Positions 1 to 9,461 of a DNA stretch of 64,000 nt are shown one piece after another. Positions within the stretch are counted from its first letter, which is position 1, and each line of letters opens with the position of its first letter. The stretch lies in assembly GCA_951802425.1 (NCBI GenBank), contig OX637795.1:1240001-1304000 (forward strand), written 5' to 3'. The position numbers and the translations under genes were made by a program. The DNA is from Clavaria fumosa (taxonomy: Eukaryota > Basidiomycota > Agaricomycetes > Agaricales > Clavariaceae). The notes under the pieces are model-generated. The model ran no database searches. It saw only the letters and a list, made by a program, of their open reading frames with translations, and had not been told where the DNA came from.

Positions 1-2
1 GT

Positions 3-517
3 GCCAGCCGCATCAAGGACGAACTGGCCTGCGTTAACCATGCGGACACGCTCCGTGGACTCCGCGAGCAAGCCAGTGCGATTGATGGTCGTTATTGGGC
101 TTGGCAGCAGGAGATCTCTCGGGACTCCGTTAAGGCTCCGACGCCTAACAACACCATCAAAAAGGAGACTTCAGATAGTTCCAAGTCCCTGAACACTTCC
201 AGCGCTAACACCAAGTCTGAGAAACCATTGGAAAAGTGTCCGTGAACTCCGGTTCGACTTCCGGAAACTCCGTTCCAAAGGCCGCTGAGGGCTCTGCTAA
301 CTCCGGTAGCCCCAGCAACACAAAGAAAGCTCATCTGGGTCAGGATGGAAAACTGACTCCAGAGGAACGCCAACAGCGTTTCGATAATAATCTGTGCCTA
401 TTCTGTGGAATGGCAGGCCACAAAGCCAATGAGTGTTGTAAGCGGACCTCGCGGGCCAGTGCCAGCGCTGCACGAATCACCTCCGACGGAGATGACTCCA
501 TGCCAAAAAAAGATTGA
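3..517 (+). pseudogene. gag: gag C-terminal part of gypsy copy A, frameshifted
   Basis: The frame starting at base 3 matches the gag of copy B (13244-14419, minus). It is open to a TGA near 244, where one G present in copy B is missing; the reading resumes one frame over. The zinc knuckle CLFCGMAGHKANEC (CCHC) lies at about 391-432 and would bind the genomic RNA in virus-like particles. Gag ends at TGA 515-517, immediately after the slippery run of A at 505-511. The N-terminal capsid part is off-window. The deletion is direct from comparison with copy B; it is a decayed copy. Confidence 0.85.
505..511 (+). promoter_or_regulatory. A_AAA_AAA heptamer, probable -1 ribosomal frameshift site between gag and pol
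   Basis: Seven A residues lie in the gag frame as cc[A AAA AAA] gat tga, which is the X_XXY_YYZ arrangement. Slipping back one base moves ribosomes from the gag frame to the pol frame (aga ttg agc), which is open at that point. The same seven-A run with the same frame relation occurs in copy B (13250-13256, minus strand), so it is a family property. No downstream pseudoknot was checked. Confidence 0.6.
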
Positions 518-1907
518 GCAGCCCAGAGAGCACAGTACGACTCTCTGGCTGCTCCGACTCCGATCGTACTAAACCTATACCCGATACCCTTTCCTTTCAT
601 CGTTCTCTTTCCCTTCTTGCCTCCTCTCCTTCTATTTCTTCTCCATTCAAAGCAATGATAGACTCTGGCGCTGAACTTTGTTTCATTGACGCCAAATTTG
701 CTTCTCGTTTCCGTCTTCCGAAAACTCTGGTGACCCCTCGGGAGGTCATTTTTATTAACGGGACCACCTCCGTATGGGTTACTGAAGCGGTCTGGTTATC
801 CATTCGGCTCTCCGCCATGGATCCGACTGACGTCTTGTTTGTAGTTACCGATCTTGATCCCTCTAGTGATGTGATCTTGGGAATGAATTGGCTGTTCCAA
901 AACAACCCGCTGGTTGACTGGACTACTGGCTAGATAAAGCCCAGACCATCTACGAATGAGGAAAAATCTCCGAAATCTGATCCGGAGGGTGCACCAGCCA
1001 GCACTCTCCATTCTGTCCCTCTGTCCACCTCTGTCCCTCTGTCTGTCTCCGCTCCGTGCACTCCGGTTCAAATGTCGTCTGCAGTGACTCCGAACCAAGC
1101 CCGGACTCTGTCTCCATCTCTGCTTCTGTCTCTGTCTTTGATTCCATCTCTGACCTTTCTGTCTACTCCGTCTCTCCAGGAGACACCCAAGGTTTCTTTT
1201 GTGAATGCTGCTGCATTCGCCACGGCTTGTGGACTTTGCGGGTCCCAAGTCTTTGGCATGACGTTGTCAAGCGAGTCTGCGTGCGCGGCCTCCGCTTTGT
1301 TCAATGTTCCCGACACCACCCCCCAGGATCTCCTCTCCATTCCGGAGGAGTACAGGGACTTTCCAGATGTCTTCAGTAAAAAGAAGGCAGACACCCTTGC
1401 TCCACATCGACCGTATGATCTAAAAATCAACCTGCTGGATGGCCAATCTCCTCCGCCAGGTGCAGTCTATTCTCTGTTGCAGTCCGAACTCAGCGAACTC
1501 TGCGAGTTTCTGGACGAACACCTCCGCATCGGATTTATCCGTCCGAGCTGTTCTCCGCACGGAGCACCTGTGCTCTTTGTCCGGAAGAAGAACAGAACGC
1601 TCCGATTATGTGTTGATTTCCGTGGTCTCAATAAATTGACCAAAAAAGACCGTTATCCGCTCCCGCTGACTAAAGATCTTCTCGACGTTCCAGGAAAAGC
1701 CCAAATCTATACAAAACTCAACCTCCGACATGCGTATCACCTGGTCCGTATCGCTGAGGGTGACGAATGGAAGACCGCATTCCGCACCCGATACAGATCC
1801 TTTGAATGGTGTGTGATGCCTTTCGGGCTCACAAACGCGCCCGCCACATTCCAGCACTTTATGAACAACATATTCTCCGACCTTCTTGACACATTCATGG
1901 TCGTCTA

Positions 1908-2644
1908 TGTTACGTCTATGTTGCGGGGGTCGGGCGGGGTAAAGTCCGGGTGGAAACAACAAAGTCCAGTGGGGAACAATAAAGTCCGGGCGAGAGTAAC
2001 AAGGTCCGGGTGCGGCGGAGCAAACCGGAGTTTGGACGGAGTTGGACTTGGGTTCGGATGAGACTTGGCGAACGTATTGAAACGACGCCCTCTGCGGATC
2101 AGTGTCTCGGATTTTGGGAGAAGTCGGGAGACGGGTTTCGGGCAATGCGGAGTAGAGTGCGAGTAGGCAGGGTTGATAATCAGACTGGCTAGACTAAGGC
2201 CGTAATCTACAAGTACTTATACAAAAGTCCGGGGCGATGCTAGCAACAGAGATAACTCCGGTACAACTACGGAATCAGTTCGTAGCTACAGAGTAATGTC
2301 CAGGAGTCAGGAAATAAACTAAACTACGGGACTATGAGACGGAGACGGAATCTGATTGGGACAAAGGTTAAACTACTAACTATGATGTACAGGTGTTTCC
2401 GGGAGTCCATCAAATTGTCCGGGCGACAGGTCCGGGGCAGGACCAGTTCCTGGTTGCCCGAGGCAACAGCAACTAGTGCGGACATCAGTTGGTGGCCCTC
2501 CAGGCACACTTCCTGATCCTGCGCTATGTCGCGCAAGTAAAGTCCGGCGCTCTGGACATAGGTCCGAGAGCCCGGAGTTGCAATCAGAGGTCCAGAGACC
2601 ACCGGAGAAGGCCGGAGAATACTCCGGTTGGCACGGGCGTGACA
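1908..2644 (+). repeat. Solo LTR inserted in RT of copy A, 5-bp TSD gtcta
   Basis: The insert starts TGTTACG and ends CGTGACA, with gtcta at 1903-1907 and again at 2645-2649. Removing the insert and one TSD copy restores the RT frame. The start matches the start of the A/B family LTR (TGTTACGAC), so it is a related but distinct gypsy family in the same orientation. There is no internal domain, so it is a solo LTR left by LTR-LTR recombination. Confidence 0.92.
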
Positions 2645-3257
2645 GTCTACCTCGACGACATCCTCATTTACTCCGAGGATCCGAAACAACATGTTGAGCA
2701 TGTCCAAGAGGTACTCCGAAGGCTCCGGAAGCACAGTCTCTTCCTGAACCCGGCTAAGTGTGAATTTCACGCTGAAACCGTGGAGTATCTCGGATTTGTT
2801 TTATCTCCGTCCGGACTTTCTATGGACATGGCTAAAGTGAAAACTATACAGGACTGGCCGACTCTGCAGAAGGTCAAGGATGTCCAGTCCTTCCTTGGGT
2901 TCGCCAATTTCTACCGCCGCTTCGTCCATGGCTATTCCGAGATCATCGCTCCGATGAACCGCTTGACCCATAAAAACATCGAGTGGCAGTGGTCCGATGA
3001 TTGCCAGTCTGCATTTGACTATCTAGAAACCACGTTCTCCACGGCTCCGATCCTCTTGCACTTCATTCCTGGAGCTCCACTGATAGTCGAAATGGATGCC
3101 TCGGACTACGCTGTCGCTGTGATACTTTCTATGGTCACCTCCGACGGTGAAGTCCATCCTATCGCTTTTCATTCCCACACCCTAGGCATCTCCGAACTGA
3201 ACTATGACACCCACGATAAGGAACTCCTCGCTATATTTGAGGTGTTTACCACTTGGA

Positions 3258-4447
3258 CAATAGTCCCAGCTAGTTTAGTATACTAAATATCAGTTAATGT
3301 ACCAAAATGCTTTGAACTCAAGCCAGCTACAGCTGATCCTACTAATGTCAGCAAATGCTGTGAAGGCAGTATACTTATGTCCAGCTAATGCTGACTATAC
3401 TATTACAGTACAGTAGAAGTCAACTTAATCCAGCAGCTGCTGGTGAACATAGTATACTAATCTACAGTAATAACAGCTACAGGGTATTTCCAGTTAACTT
3501 GATCCAGCAGCTGCTGATTGTTGTAGTATACTATTCAACAGTAATAGCAGTCATAAAATAACACCAGTTAACTTGGTCCAGTAGCTGCTGGTTAGTATAG
3601 TATACTATTCTACAGCAAAAGCAGTGGTAAAAATATTCCAGTTAACTTGATCCAGCAACTGCTGATTGGTGTAGTATACTATTCAACAGTAATAGCAGTC
3701 ATAAAATATTGCCAGTTAACTTGGTCCATAGTGCACTTTTACACAGTAATTTCTGCACACTATGCACAACTTGAGTCTACTATTTGTGAGTGCAGTAGTT
3801 ACAAGTTTAATTAACTCAGTTGTAGTACTTGTGAATTGAATCATTAATTTGAGCACAGCACTTGTAATTATGATAATATAAACATGGCAATGTACTGCCA
3901 CAGCTTCAGGAAGTTCATTCAATTTTATATAATGTTTTAATTTGAGGCCATATTTTGATGTTTATATAAGCTGAATTTCAATATAGAGGCATTTGATAAA
4001 TATTTGTCTGTATTTGGGCTTATTTATTTCATGTCAATAAATACACAGCTATTATGTCTAGTTAACTATTTGATAGCAACTACTGCACTAAGTTCACAGC
4101 TCAAGTTAATTAAGTGTGATGTCATGCTATACTAGTATAGTCAGCAGTAGCTGGATGTAAGTATACTAGTATAGTCAACAGTAGCTGGATGTAAGTATAC
4201 TAGTATAGTCAGCAGTAGCTGGATGTAAGTATACTAGTATAGTCAACAGTAGCTGGATGTAAGTATACTAGTATAGTCAGCAGTAGCTGGATGTAAGTAT
4301 ACTTGTATAGTCAGCAGTAGCTGGATGTAAGTATACTACCTTTACAGCATTTGCTGACATTAGTAGGATCAGCTGTAGCTGGCTTGAGTTCAAAGCATTT
4401 TGGTACATTAACTGATATTTAGTATACTAAATTAACAGGGACCACTG
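3258..4447. mobile_element. Non-autonomous TIR transposon (large MITE), 7-bp TSD acttgga
   Basis: Inverted ends CAATAGTCCC...(5') and CAGTGGTCCC...(3', reverse complement) continue for roughly 150 bp with few mismatches. The flanks acttgga (3251-3257) and acttgga (4448-4454) are direct repeats, and copy B shows the empty site. Inside are two tandem arrays: 70-75-bp units near 3420-3725 and 34-bp units at about 4126-4336. No transposase reading frame is present. The superfamily is uncertain: 7-8-bp TSDs fit P-like or hAT-like elements, and the CA start fits both. Confidence 0.85.
4126..4336. repeat. 34-bp subterminal tandem array of the TIR element
   Basis: About six copies of a 34-bp unit containing agtatactagtatagtc and agtagctggatgta. 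Each unit carries the short palindrome agtatact. The outermost copies run into the 3' terminal inverted repeat. Arrays next to the TIRs are a plausible transposase-binding platform, which is an inference. Confidence 0.8.
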
Positions 4448-6277
4448 ACTTGGAGGCACTATCTTGAAGGTTCTGAAATTCCGGTCGACGTTGTTACCGA
4501 CCACAAGAACCTAGAGTACTTCTCCATGGTCCGCTTGCTCACCCGGCGTCAAGCCAGGTGGTCGGAGTTCCTTTCCCAGTTCAATTTCGTGATCCGATTC
4601 TGCCCCGGGCGCCTCGGAATGAAACCCGATGCATTGACTAGACGTTGGGACGTCTATCCCAAAGAGGGGGATAGCGACTATGCCCGCGTCAATCTGCAAA
4701 ACCTCCGACTGATGTTCTCCAGCGAACAATTGATATTGTCTCTCCGAGCTTCGTCGCTTTACATACCCGCACTCCGCGCGTCATTTGTGATTGACGATCA
4801 TCAACTCCGAGAGGACATCCGGTCTGGACTCTTGCTCGATCCTGTGATCATCCCGATCCTAGAAGACCTCCGCTCGAACTCTGCGGACCCTAAGTGGTCC
4901 ATGGACGATGACGGACTTCTCCATGAGCGCGGACGGATTTATGTACTGGACGTCAATGACCTCCAACTCTGCGTTTTACGTGCGAGACATGATCACCCGC
5001 TCGCCGGACATTTCGGTAGGACCAAGACTACGGCCTTGGTCTTCAGGGATTATACCTGGCCAAAACTCCGAGGATTCACATCGGACTTTTGCAAATCTTG
5101 CACGACTTGTGGTAGGGCAAAAGCCCCTTGGCATAAGCCGTATGGAACGCTCAAGCAGCTGCCCATACCGGAGAAACTGTGGAATTCCATTTCGATGGAT
5201 TTCATCGAGCAACTCCCTGAGAGCTCTGGTTTTACCACAATATTGGTGGTTGTTGATAGGTTTAGGAAGCAGGGGATCTTCATCCCGACGACTGACGAAG
5301 TGAACTCCGCGGAGTTGGCCCGTCTATTCGTATTCCACATCTTCTCAAAACATGGAGTTCCGTCGCATGTCACCTCCGATCGCAGCTCCGAGTTCGTTTC
5401 CCGTTTTTTTTTTCACTCATTGGGTAAAGTCCTGGACATGACTTTACACTTCACCTCCGGATATCATCCAGAGGGCGACAGACAGACGGAGCAGACTAAC
5501 CAGACGTTGGAACAGTACCTCCGTTGTTACTGCAATTACCAGCAGGACAACTGGTCGCAGCTTCTGCCCCTCGCCAAGTTTGCCTACAACAATGCCCCGA
5601 GCGCCACCACTGGGGTTTCTCCGTTCTTCGCGAACAAGGGTTATCATCCGCATATCTCGGTATTCCCTGAACGCGAAGCAACTTCGGTCTGTGCCCGAGA
5701 GCTCGCTGTAGACTTGGATCAGCTGCACCAAGAACTCCGTAACCAAATTGCCGAAGCGCAGAGTCGCTATCAGGGTCCAGCGGACAAACGTCGGACTCTG
5801 GCACTGGAGTTTAAGGTTGGAAACCGAGTATACGTTAAGGCGAAGTTTTTCCGTATGACCAGACCCTCCAAAAAACTCTCTGACAAGTTCCTCGGACCTT
5901 TCAAAATCATCGGAGAGGCCGGTTCGCACTCCTTCGTACTCCGACTCCCCGAGGCCATGCAAGCCGTCCACCCCGTCTTCCACATTTCCATGCTGGAGCC
6001 AGTCACTCTGAATACAATTCTGAATCATACCATCACCCCGCCTCCTCCAGTAGAGATTGATGGAGACTTAGAGCACGAAATCTCCGAAGTACTCGACTCC
6101 AAGATCGACAAACACCGCACCTGCAAACTCCTATACCTGGTGCGGTGGTCCGGATACAAAGGAACCGATGAGGAAACATCCTGGCTTCCCACTACGGAAC
6201 TTGTTCATGCCTCCGAGGCCGTTTCGGATTTCCACCAAGCTTATCCGAACAAGCCCGGACCTCTCAATACCCTCTAG

Positions 6278-6654
6278 ACCTTTCTCCGTTCACTCCGATA
6301 CCCCGAAATCTCTCTTATGCTTCTACTTACGTACATTTTCCGTTCTATACTACTGCATCTCTCGCTTCTCCATCTTCTCCAAAACAAAAATAAACAAAAT
6401 AAAAATAAAATAAAATCTGTATTTCTGTCTCTCTGTCTCTCTGTCTCTCTCTCTGTTCCTTTCTCCAAAAACTCCGAACTTTTTATTTTTTCTCCCAAGT
6501 CCATCTCCGAATCTCTCTTCGTCTTCTCTGTCTTGTCTTACTTTATTTTCTTTCATTCCACTTACTTCACTTAAGTTCAAAGATAAAACAAAAAATTTAT
6601 AAAAAAATAAAAAAAGAAAAGAAACAATAAATAATGTAGATAAATTTTTATTTT
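6278..6654. other. AT-rich spacer between convergent pol and antisense ORF (copy A)
   Basis: There is no coding potential beyond short accidental ORFs. It contains a CT-rich microsatellite of repeated ctctgt near 6421-6455 and A/T-rich stretches to 6654. Both the sense pol gene and the antisense ORF end here, so it probably supplies 3' processing signals for both. The equivalent in copy B is about 9110-9461. Confidence 0.6.
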
Positions 6655-7582
6655 TTAGGCAGAGGGGGGCGAGCCGGGTGACGCTTGTAAAACTCCCTCA
6701 GGCTCCTTAAGCCCAGACTCCGCTCCAACTTCTCCCTCCTCCGCTTCTGCTTCTTTCTCCGCTTCCGCTTCTTTCTCCGCTCCCACTTCCTCCGCCTCCT
6801 TCTTCTCCGCCTCCGTCTCCACCCCCTTTTCCGAACCCGCCTCCTCCTTCTCCTCCCCCGCTCCCCGCTTCCCCATCAGAAACTCCCGGAGGATCTTCCG
6901 ATCCTCCGCCGCCCCCTTCTGCTCCACCCTCATCTCCTTCTGCTCCTCCCTCGCCTCCTTCCACCACTCCTCCAACTCGAACACCCCGCGGACCACCAAC
7001 TCATAGATGGTTTTCACCACCCCAGTCCGCTCCACCTCCGCTCTGTCCACATCTGCCCGCGGCGCCCGCACCTCCTTCACCTCCTCCTCTGACTCCACCA
7101 CAGTCTTCTTCGACCGTGCGGAGCGGAATTTCTTCCGCTCCGGCCCCTCCACCTCTCCGCCCCCGCACCGCTGTTTCGCCGCCACACACACGACACACGC
7201 AGTGCCCCGCCCTCCGCTCGGCCACACACACCCCATCCCGAGCCAGACACATCGCGCGCTCTGTGTCCGACTCCGTGGCCGGCGTCCGCTTCCTCCCCGT
7301 CCCCTGCGCCTTTGCGATTTCCTCCGCCCTCCGCTTCACCTCCACCGCCCTCGCCCTCTCCATCTCCTCCCACCGCACCTTGTCCGCAGCCTCCCTCTTC
7401 TTCCATTCCTCCTCCTCCCACGCCTTCTTGTCCTTCAGCGCCTTGATCTGGCGCATGAGGACCACGATCTCGGGGTCCTCGTCCTCCACGCGCAACTGCG
7501 CAGGGACAGCGACCACGGGGCATGGTCGAGGGCGGGGAGGCTGGCTGGGCCCCACTCCGGGTGTGCTCGGGTTGTGCGACAT
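6655..7582 (-). pseudogene. Antisense accessory ORF of gypsy copy A, cysteine motif plus coiled coil
   Basis: It reads opposite to gag-pol, between pol and the 3' LTR. The start at 7582 reads MSHNPSTPG, followed by DPEIVVLMRQIKALKDKKAW and a long Lys/Glu-rich predicted coiled coil. The frame changes near 7240 (two overlapping ORFs, 7582-7001 and 7236-6655), so this copy has a small frameshift or an unrecognised intron. The second part has CVVCVAAKQRC (C-x2-C-x6-C, codons at about 7197-7165), the basic stretch KKFRSARSKK, KTIYELVVRGVFELEEW, and a Glu-rich tail ending SPPSA. Copy B carries the same C-terminal half, so the ORF belongs to the element. The cysteine spacing resembles half of a fungal Zn2Cys6 cluster; function is unknown. 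Confidence 0.7.
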
Positions 7583-7821
7583 CGAGTTTTTTTAAATAAA
7601 ATAAAATAAAATAAAAAGTAGGGATTGCCTGTGCTAGGGGCTAGTGATGATGGTAGCAGGTTAAAGAAGAAAAAAAAAAAGGTGTACGATGCGCGTGGCC
7701 TTTTGACCCCCAAAATTTTTTCGGACTCCGCTCGAGATGCTGCAAAACTCTGACACTAACTTGTTATGGGAGCCACATGTTCACGCGGACTTTGGCCACA
7801 GGGTCTCAGGGGTTCGACCCT

Positions 7822-7834
7822 AAGAGGGGGATAC
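7822..7834 (+). promoter_or_regulatory. Polypurine tract of copy A
   Basis: aagagggggata ends one base before the TG of the 3' LTR. It would prime plus-strand DNA synthesis. Element D has a near-identical tract (aagaggggggtga) directly before its 3' LTR. The rest of 7583-7821 is non-coding, with an aaata-rich run after the antisense start. Confidence 0.8.
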
Positions 7835-8558
7835 TGTTACGACCCCATCCGCTTGCATAAGCACGACCCCTGCTCCGGACTCCGAGCTCCTTACCAACTC
7901 CGATCCACTCCACCGTAACTCCGTGCGCTCCGCTCCGCACCTTCATCGGACTTTACTCTGCCGGCCTTTGGACCGTTCGGACTTCGTTCCAGAACCTTCT
8001 CCCTCCATCCCCTTGTTCTGTTTACCATTGAGAGGATACCCTTGACCCATGGGAGTCGCTTTTTTGTTGTTGTTTCTTTGTTCCATGAAAATTGCACAGG
8101 CACAAGTGGTGAAACTCTCCTAGTAATTTGATATGTACATTGTTTCACATTACTCCTATACTCTGTCCTTGCAGTATAAGTTTCCACCTGTATCTCCCTG
8201 CTCCTCAGTTCGAATATAACATCTCTTGATTCCAAAAAACATCTCTGAGCTTTCGTCCTCATCGTCCTCGACGTTCTCCACATCATCTGACCAACTCCGA
8301 CCCACTCCGACGAACTCCGATCACTTCGGAGTTTGACTTACGTTCTGATTCTCTCTTAGGTATTGTTCTTGTTTGGTAAATAGGGACAAGTATATACGTG
8401 GTGGCACAACACATACGTTGAGGCCACAGTCCCATAAGTCTCCTTCCTCTTGTTTTCTTCTCCGTTTCACTGATATCAGACTCCGACCGGACTCCGATAG
8501 AACATCTCTGCTCCGCTCCACTAACCCCTTTGCCGCTAACCTTGTTAGGACCTTGACA
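7835..8558 (+). repeat. 3' LTR of gypsy copy A
   Basis: It starts TGTTACGACCCC right after the purine tract and ends CCTTGACA. It matches the 5' LTR of copy B (14460-15184, minus). A TATA-like tataag lies at 8175-8180, with agttcgaatata 32 bp downstream at 8207. The base after the LTR is the middle of copy B's antisense ORF (ggcac...), so ggcac is the expected TSD; its partner would lie left of the window. Confidence 0.9.
8175..8218 (+). promoter_or_regulatory. LTR core promoter and probable self-primer (copy A LTR)
   Basis: tataag at 8175 is followed 32 bp later by agttcgaatata (8207-8218), where transcription would be expected to start. This 12-mer is the exact reverse complement of the site just inside the 5' LTR of copy B (14447-14458). 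That is the arrangement of Tf1-type self-priming, where the RNA 5' end folds back as primer. The TSS position is inferred from TATA spacing. Confidence 0.65.
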
Positions 8559-9109
8559 GGCACCGCGTGTGTCGCGTGTGTGGCGGCGAAGCAGTGGTGC
8601 AGGGGCGGAGAGGCAGAAGGGCCAGAGCAGAAGAAATTCCGCTCTGCACGGTCGAAGAAGACCGTGGTGGAGTCGGAGGAGGAGGTGAAGGAGGTGCAGG
8701 TGCCATGGGCGGACGTGGACAGGGCGGAGGCAGAGTGGACTGGGGTGGTGAAAACCATCTACGAGTTGGTGGTCCGCAGGGTGTTCGAGTTGGAGGAGTG
8801 GCAGAAGGAGGCGAGGGCGGAGCGGAAGGCAGCGGCGGAGGATCGGAAGATCCTCCAAGAATTTCTTATGGGGAAGCAGGGAGTGGGGGAGGAGAAGAAG
8901 AAGGAGGTGGAGAAGATGGTGGTGGAGGTGGCAGACTCGGAAAAGTGGGTGGAGACAGAAGCGGAGAAGGAGAAGGAGAGAGTGGAGAAGGAGGTGGAGG
9001 TGGAGGAAGGAGAGGTGGGAGCGGAGTCTGGGCTCAAGGAGCGGAGTCTGGGCTCAAGGAGCCTGAAGGTTTTTTACAAGCGTCGCTTGGCTCGCCCCCC
9101 TCCGCCTAA
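8559..9109 (+). pseudogene. Antisense accessory ORF of copy B, N-terminus cut off by copy A
   Basis: From 8559 the reading frame is GTACVACVAAKQWC, the same cysteine motif as copy A, followed by KKFRSARSKK, KTIYELVVRRVFELEEW and a Glu-rich tail. It lies between pol of copy B and where the 3' LTR should be, antisense to gag-pol. The N-terminal half (the DPEIVVLM part) lies beyond the copy A insertion. A continuous ORF appears to start in the LTR at 8373, but that is a chance fusion. Confidence 0.75.
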
Positions 9110-9461
9110 AAAATTAAAAATTCTGTCTACATAACTATTTATTGTTTTCTTTTGTTTTTCTTTTTTCTTAAATTTTTTGTTTTTTATCTTTGAACTTGAG
9201 TGAAAAATAAGCGGAGTGAAAGGAAAATAAGTAAGGCAAGGCAGAGAAACAAAACGAAGAGATTTGGAGTTTTTCGGAGAAGAAGGCAAGAATTTTGTTT
9301 TCGGAGTTTCGGAGAAAGTGGAATAAGAGGAAAGGAGTTTTTTTTTTTTTTTTTGGTTTCAGAGAAGACGGAGAAAAGAGACGGAGTAGTATGGAACGGA
9401 AAATGTATGTAAGTAGAAGCATAAGAGAAATTTCGGGGTATCAGAGTGAACGGAGAAAGGT

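Larger units (their letters stand above)
514..6277 (+). pseudogene. pol: pol polyprotein of gypsy copy A (PR-RT-RNase H-IN-chromodomain), interrupted twice
   Basis: The protease motif IDSGAELCFIDAKF is near 659-700. RT begins near 1420 and contains [13 protein letters not shown]. It is cut after FMVVY at 1907 by a solo LTR and resumes with YLDDILIYSED at about 2650, so the YxDD catalytic site is split by the insertion. RNase H (VEMDASDYAV) is cut at 3257 by the TIR element and resumes at 4455. Integrase follows with the zinc motif H..H..C..C (about 4980-5120) and the DDE core (MDFIEQLP, TSDRSSEF). A chromodomain (LYLVRWSGYKGTDEETSW) lies near the C-terminus and would direct integration to modified chromatin. 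Lesions: TAG at 931-933 where copy B has CAG, and KLN for KLD in RT motif A near 1720. Frame is otherwise maintained across both insertions. Confidence 0.92.
1..8558 (+). mobile_element. Ty3/gypsy chromovirus, copy A (5' end outside window)
   Basis: The order gag zinc knuckle, retropepsin, reverse transcriptase, RNase H, integrase, chromodomain is that of a Ty3/gypsy chromovirus. The element continues past pol into an antisense ORF (6655-7582), a purine tract (7822-7834) and a 3' LTR (7835-8558). Base 1 lies inside gag, so the 5' LTR and gag N-terminus are outside the window. Two later insertions interrupt it: a solo LTR at 1908-2644 and a TIR element at 3258-4447. The 3' LTR abuts the middle of copy B's antisense ORF, so A most likely inserted into B. 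The copy is dead: gag has a frameshift, pol has a TAG, and the first RT catalytic Asp is Asn. Confidence 0.93.

Noticed and set aside
7007..7609. Plus-strand ORF opposite the antisense gene of copy A
   Set aside because: Shadow of the minus-strand ORF: low-complexity Ser/Pro/Leu, no equivalent conserved in copy B.
8373..9134. 253-codon ORF starting inside copy A's LTR
   Set aside because: Its first 60 codons are LTR sequence fused by the insertion to copy B's antisense ORF; the start is accidental.
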